From Martinezella tropici (lineage in GTDB: Bacteria; Pseudomonadota; Alphaproteobacteria; Rhizobiales; Rhizobiaceae): a DNA stretch of 64,000 nucleotides. Positions 61,208-64,000 of this stretch are shown in pieces (positions within the stretch are counted from its first letter, which is position 1; each line of letters opens with the position of its first letter). The stretch lies in NCBI RefSeq assembly GCF_003287875.1, contig NZ_QMKK01000048.1:124001-188000 (forward strand), read 5' to 3'. The position numbers and the translations under genes were made by a program. A model generated the notes under the pieces. The model was given only the letters and a program-made list of their open reading frames with translations. It was not told where the DNA came from and did not search any database.

Positions 61208-62737
61208 TTAAGCAAAGCTCTTCTTGCGCCGCTCGACAAGCGGGGCGTCTTCGATTGCCGGTAGGCTTTGCAGCACGCGCTTGGCTGGCAGGATGGCGAT
61301 GACTTCGGTGCCTTCCCGCAGCTTGGATTTCAGCACGAACTGACCATCATGCTTGGCAAGAATGGCTTGCACGATCGGCAGACCGAGGCCCGTGCCCTGC
61401 TCGGCGCTCTTGATGGCGATCGAGCCCTGCCCGAAGGCGGAAAGCACGACGGGTATCTCTTCTTCGGGAATGCCCGGTCCGTTGTCCTTGATCGCCACAT
61501 ATTCCCCGCCGCCGGCCGTCCAGCCGACCTTGACGGCAATCTCGCCGCCCTGCGGCGTGAATTTCACTGCGTTCGACAGCAGATTGAGGATCACCTGGCG
61601 CAACGATTTCTCATCGGCCCAGACCGAGGGTAGCAGCGCTTCGAATTGCGACGAGATCGAAATGTTCTTGGCGCGTGCGCGCAACTGCACCATGCCAATG
61701 CAATCCTCGGCAATATCGAGGAGCGAAATCGCTTCCTCGTTCAATTCGTATTTGCCGGCCTCGATGCGCGAGAGGTCGAGGATTTCATTGATCAGATTGA
61801 GCAGATGCTGTCCCGAGCGATGGATGTCGGTCGTGTATTCGCGATAGGTCGGGTTGTTCAATGGCCCCATGACTTCCGCTGACATGACTTCGGAAAAGCC
61901 GAGGATGGCGTTCAGGGGCGTTCTGAGCTCGTGCGACATGGAGGCGAGGAAGCGCGATTTGGCAAGATTTGCTTCCTCGGCACGCCGGCGAGCCTCGTCC
62001 GACATGGATTTTGCGACTTCCAGCTCTGCGATCAGGTCGTCCTTCTCCGACTGGAAGGAAAGGATCTTGAGGTTTGACTGATACATGCGGATGGTGATGA
62101 AGGTGAAGAATACGACGGCCACGGAGATGGCGGCGGTCAGCGCGATGTCCGATGGCCTTCGTGTAAGGATGGCGGTCACGACCAGCGCGACGGTGACCGG
62201 CGCAAAGGAAAAGGGCACAGCACGCGGCAGCATGAAACTGGACATCGCCGTGATGCCGATCGCGACCAGCAGGGTAGTGCCCTTATAGAGTGCGAAACTG
62301 TCGCCGCCGCAGGTGGAACAGCCCTGCAAGGCAAAGATCGCCCAGCAGAGACCCGTCAGCAATTGTCCGAGCAGAAAGATCTGCCGCCATTTCCTGGCGC
62401 CTTCCGCCGAGATTTCCTGCTTCCGTGCCTTGCGGCCAAGCAGCATGTTGATGGCATGTGCCGTCAGGATCGGGATAGTCCAGAAGAAGATCTGCGCGTC
62501 CCGCGTCAGGTAGACGCCAAGCACGGCAACGATGACGGCAAAAATCGGAACGACCGCGGCGCCCTGCAGCAGCGTGTCGATATGCATGAGCATCATTTCG
62601 CGGTCGAAATTGCGGCTGTGGCCGTTCTGCAGGCGCTCGCGCGTCTGCCGCACGGCCTTCGACACAGCCCGGTTGCGGTGACTGCGCGATCGGTCGACGA
62701 TATTCTTATCTGTCGATGTGCTGACGCCGGTGCTCAT
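61208..62737 (-). CDS. Membrane sensor histidine kinase (PdhS/DivJ/PleC-like)
   Basis: A 509-residue kinase. Five to six membrane helices lie at about residues 55-215. A coiled linker (FQSEKDDLIAELEVAKSMSD) leads to the dimerisation/phosphoacceptor domain with His269 in LASMSHELRTPLNAILGFSE, and the ATPase domain with N box LRQVILNLLSNAVKF, G1 IKDNGPGIPEEE and G2 GTGLGLPIVQAIL. The H-box matches the Rhizobiales PdhS-type group acting on DivK or similar regulators. No response-regulator gene is next to it. Confidence 0.9.
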   Translation of the reverse strand: MSTGVSTSTDKNIVDRSRSHRNRAVSKAVRQTRERLQNGHSRNFDREMMLMHIDTLLQGAAVVPIFAVIVAVLGVYLTRDAQIFFWTIPILTAHAINMLLGRKARKQEISAEGARKWRQIFLLGQLLTGLCWAIFALQGCSTCGGDSFALYKGTTLLVAIGITAMSSFMLPRAVPFSFAPVTVALVVTAILTRRPSDIALTAAISVAVVFFTFITIRMYQSNLKILSFQSEKDDLIAELEVAKSMSDEARRRAEEANLAKSRFLASMSHELRTPLNAILGFSEVMSAEVMGPLNNPTYREYTTDIHRSGQHLLNLINEILDLSRIEAGKYELNEEAISLLDIAEDCIGMVQLRARAKNISISSQFEALLPSVWADEKSLRQVILNLLSNAVKFTPQGGEIAVKVGWTAGGGEYVAIKDNGPGIPEEEIPVVLSAFGQGSIAIKSAEQGTGLGLPIVQAILAKHDGQFVLKSKLREGTEVIAILPAKRVLQSLPAIEDAPLVERRKKSFA

Positions 62738-62860
62738 GGTTACATTGAAACTTGGCCTGCCTGAGACTACAGACTAGCGTCCAATCCTTAAGAAGATACT
62801 GCGCTGAAATGATTTGTTTGCCATCTTCGCCAAGGATTTGTTGTTAAAGGAGGCAAGAAC

Positions 62861-63436
62861 GTGATGCGGTCAGGCCGCCTGTTTCGTGACGGCGTGGCCA
62901 CTTTCGCTCTGCTCGCCATCATTGCGTTGCTCGCGTTGAAAATGAACAATCGACCGGAAATCGTTCAAAACGGCAGCTTTTATGTCATCGATGGCGACAC
63001 GCTTTCCGCCAACGGCGAGCGTTTGAGGCTGAAAGGTATCGATGCTCCCGAATATCGGCAGCGCTGCCAACGCAACGGAGCGGATTGGGCCTGCGGCGAG
63101 GAAGCACGCGAGGCGCTCGCCACAATGATTAAAACGGGAGCGCCCGAATGCCGGGGGCGGGAGAGGGATCGCTATGGTCGCCTGCTGGTGACATGCGTCG
63201 CCGGCGATCTCGATATCAATGCCGCGATGGTGCGCAACGGCATGGCGGTTTCCTATGGTGCCTATGCGAGCGAGGAACGGATCGCACGGCAGGCGAAAGC
63301 CGGACTTTGGGCCGGTGAATTCGAGAAACCTGGCGACTATCGGCGCGAGGAGCGTATGGCTGATGGCAATGACTATGATCCGATTGCGGGATTGTTCAGC
63401 TATTTGCACCGACTTGTCGGATGGAGCGCGCCGTGA
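62861..63436 (+). CDS. Thermonuclease (SNase)-family protein
   Basis: A 191-residue protein with an N-terminal membrane anchor or signal (residues about 10-28, ATFALLAIIALLALKM). The SNase domain follows: VIDGDTLSANGERLRLKGID with APEYRQRC, and GRERDRYGRLLVTCVAGDLD, containing the catalytic Arg/Asp residues; two further Cys may form disulfides. AGGAGG is seven bases before the GTG at 62861; an ATG follows directly at 62864. The C-terminus overlaps the next gene by four bases. Confidence 0.86.
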   Translation: MMRSGRLFRDGVATFALLAIIALLALKMNNRPEIVQNGSFYVIDGDTLSANGERLRLKGIDAPEYRQRCQRNGADWACGEEAREALATMIKTGAPECRGRERDRYGRLLVTCVAGDLDINAAMVRNGMAVSYGAYASEERIARQAKAGLWAGEFEKPGDYRREERMADGNDYDPIAGLFSYLHRLVGWSAP

Positions 63437-64000
63437 AACAGGAGAGCGAATTGCAGATCCTGCGTTCAGCGATTGCGGCCTGCCGTCTCTGTCGGGACGC
63501 ACCGGCCAGGGGCGAGGCGGATCGCCTGCCGCATGAGCCGCGTCCGGTTGCGACACTATCGTCCACAGCACGGATACTCATCGCAGGGCAGGCGCCAGGA
63601 TTGCGCGTCCACGAGAGCGGTCTACCCTTCAACGATGCTTCGGGTGACCGTTTGCGTCAGTGGCTCGCTGTGGATCGCGAGAGTTTCTACAATCCGGACC
63701 ATTTCGCCATAATGGGCATGGGCTTCTGCTTTCCGGGCTATGACAAGGCGGGAAGCGATCTGCCGCCGCGCAAGGAGTGCGCGCCTTTGTGGCGGCAGCG
63801 GGCGATGGATGCGATGCCGCAGATCGAATTGATCCTGACCATCGGTCAATATGCGCAGGCTTGGCATCTCGGCACGGAGCGCATGGGTTCGATGACCGAG
63901 ACGGTCGCGCAGTGGCGGCGTTACCTTCTCAACAACCGGTCGCCGTCTGTCCTGCCGTTGCCACATCCGAGCTGGCGCAACAGCGGCTGGCTGAAACGGA
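63433..64000 (+). CDS. Uracil-DNA glycosylase family protein (partial, runs off the window)
   Basis: The first 189 residues of a family 4-like uracil-DNA glycosylase superfamily member. A likely metal-cluster Cys pair lies in AACRLCRDAP near residue 20. The motif ARILIAGQAPGLRVHESGLP with FNDASGDRLRQWLA is the active-site region; LTIGQYAQAWHLG and PLPHPSWRN (the His-Pro-Ser motif) come near the window end. The GTG at 63433 forms a GTGA overlap with the thermonuclease stop and has GGAG six bases upstream; an ATG four codons earlier has no site. The C-terminus is outside the window. Confidence 0.87.
   Translation, partial: MKQESELQILRSAIAACRLCRDAPARGEADRLPHEPRPVATLSSTARILIAGQAPGLRVHESGLPFNDASGDRLRQWLAVDRESFYNPDHFAIMGMGFCFPGYDKAGSDLPPRKECAPLWRQRAMDAMPQIELILTIGQYAQAWHLGTERMGSMTETVAQWRRYLLNNRSPSVLPLPHPSWRNSGWLKR

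Overview
The window is a 64 kb stretch of a high-GC alphaproteobacterial chromosome, best read as a Rhizobium-type member of the Rhizobiaceae. The signs are a choXWV choline importer, the complete style of the aerobic (CobN-type, late cobalt insertion) cobalamin pathway with a B12 riboswitch, the acpXL-lpxXL cluster for the very-long-chain fatty acid of rhizobial lipid A, a Zur-type zinc regulon, and several families of palindromic intergenic repeats of the rhizobial mosaic type. No insertion sequence, prophage, CRISPR array or complete tRNA/rRNA gene was seen.

Layout. 1-2.9 kb: choline ABC importer choXWV (minus strand, choV cut by the window edge). 3.6-3.9 kb: a short minus-strand gene for a 47-residue protein with its own terminator. 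4-23.4 kb: the main cobalamin region. It holds cobQ, a chloride channel, a long cobalamin riboswitch, cobP-cobW-cobN-cupin-cobO, then an inserted minus-strand trio (XRE regulator, NTF2-like protein, TauE-type transporter), cobE, a nucleoside hydrolase, and cobA-cobB-cobC-cobD. cobS and cobT lie apart at 58.7-60.6 kb; the ring-contraction and methyltransferase genes (cobF-cobM) are not in the window. 23.5-29.6 kb: an L,D-transpeptidase and the lipid A VLCFA cluster acpXL-fabZ-fabF2-fabF1-adh-lpxXL. 29.8-35.2 kb: a PAS protein, then a zinc locus (COG0523 GTPase plus small Cys protein, znuA facing znuC-znuB-zur, Zur-like palindromes in both promoters). 35.2-46 kb: housekeeping genes (gamma carbonic anhydrase, FAH-family enzyme, dusA, cspA, deaminase, class III cyclase, SRPBCC protein, uvrB, MFS carrier). 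46-50 kb: an RDD membrane protein and two Sel1-repeat proteins; the RDD gene and one Sel1 gene each appear to carry a one-base deletion. 50-64 kb: thioesterase, extensin-like lipoprotein, ABC-2 exporter, folC, GNAT, EamA exporter, membrane aspartic protease, DUF1289 protein, cobS/cobT, dgkA, a histidine kinase, a thermonuclease and a uracil-DNA glycosylase-like gene cut by the right edge.

The most unusual points are in the cobalamin block. cobN carries, in frame, a roughly 200 bp copy of the same paired-arm palindromic element that lies just upstream in the cobW-cobN gap, and a second foreign-looking patch that reads as an antisense tRNA 3' end. The last dozen codons of cobC are also supplied by an intergenic-type palindrome. 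A cupin with an intact metal-binding motif, resembling the DMSP-lyase family, is translationally coupled on both sides between cobN and cobO. A 30-codon frame with a strong ribosome binding site sits between the riboswitch and cobP. In the lipid A cluster, one of the two ketoacyl synthases lacks the catalytic cysteine and one histidine and looks like a chain-length-factor-type partner.
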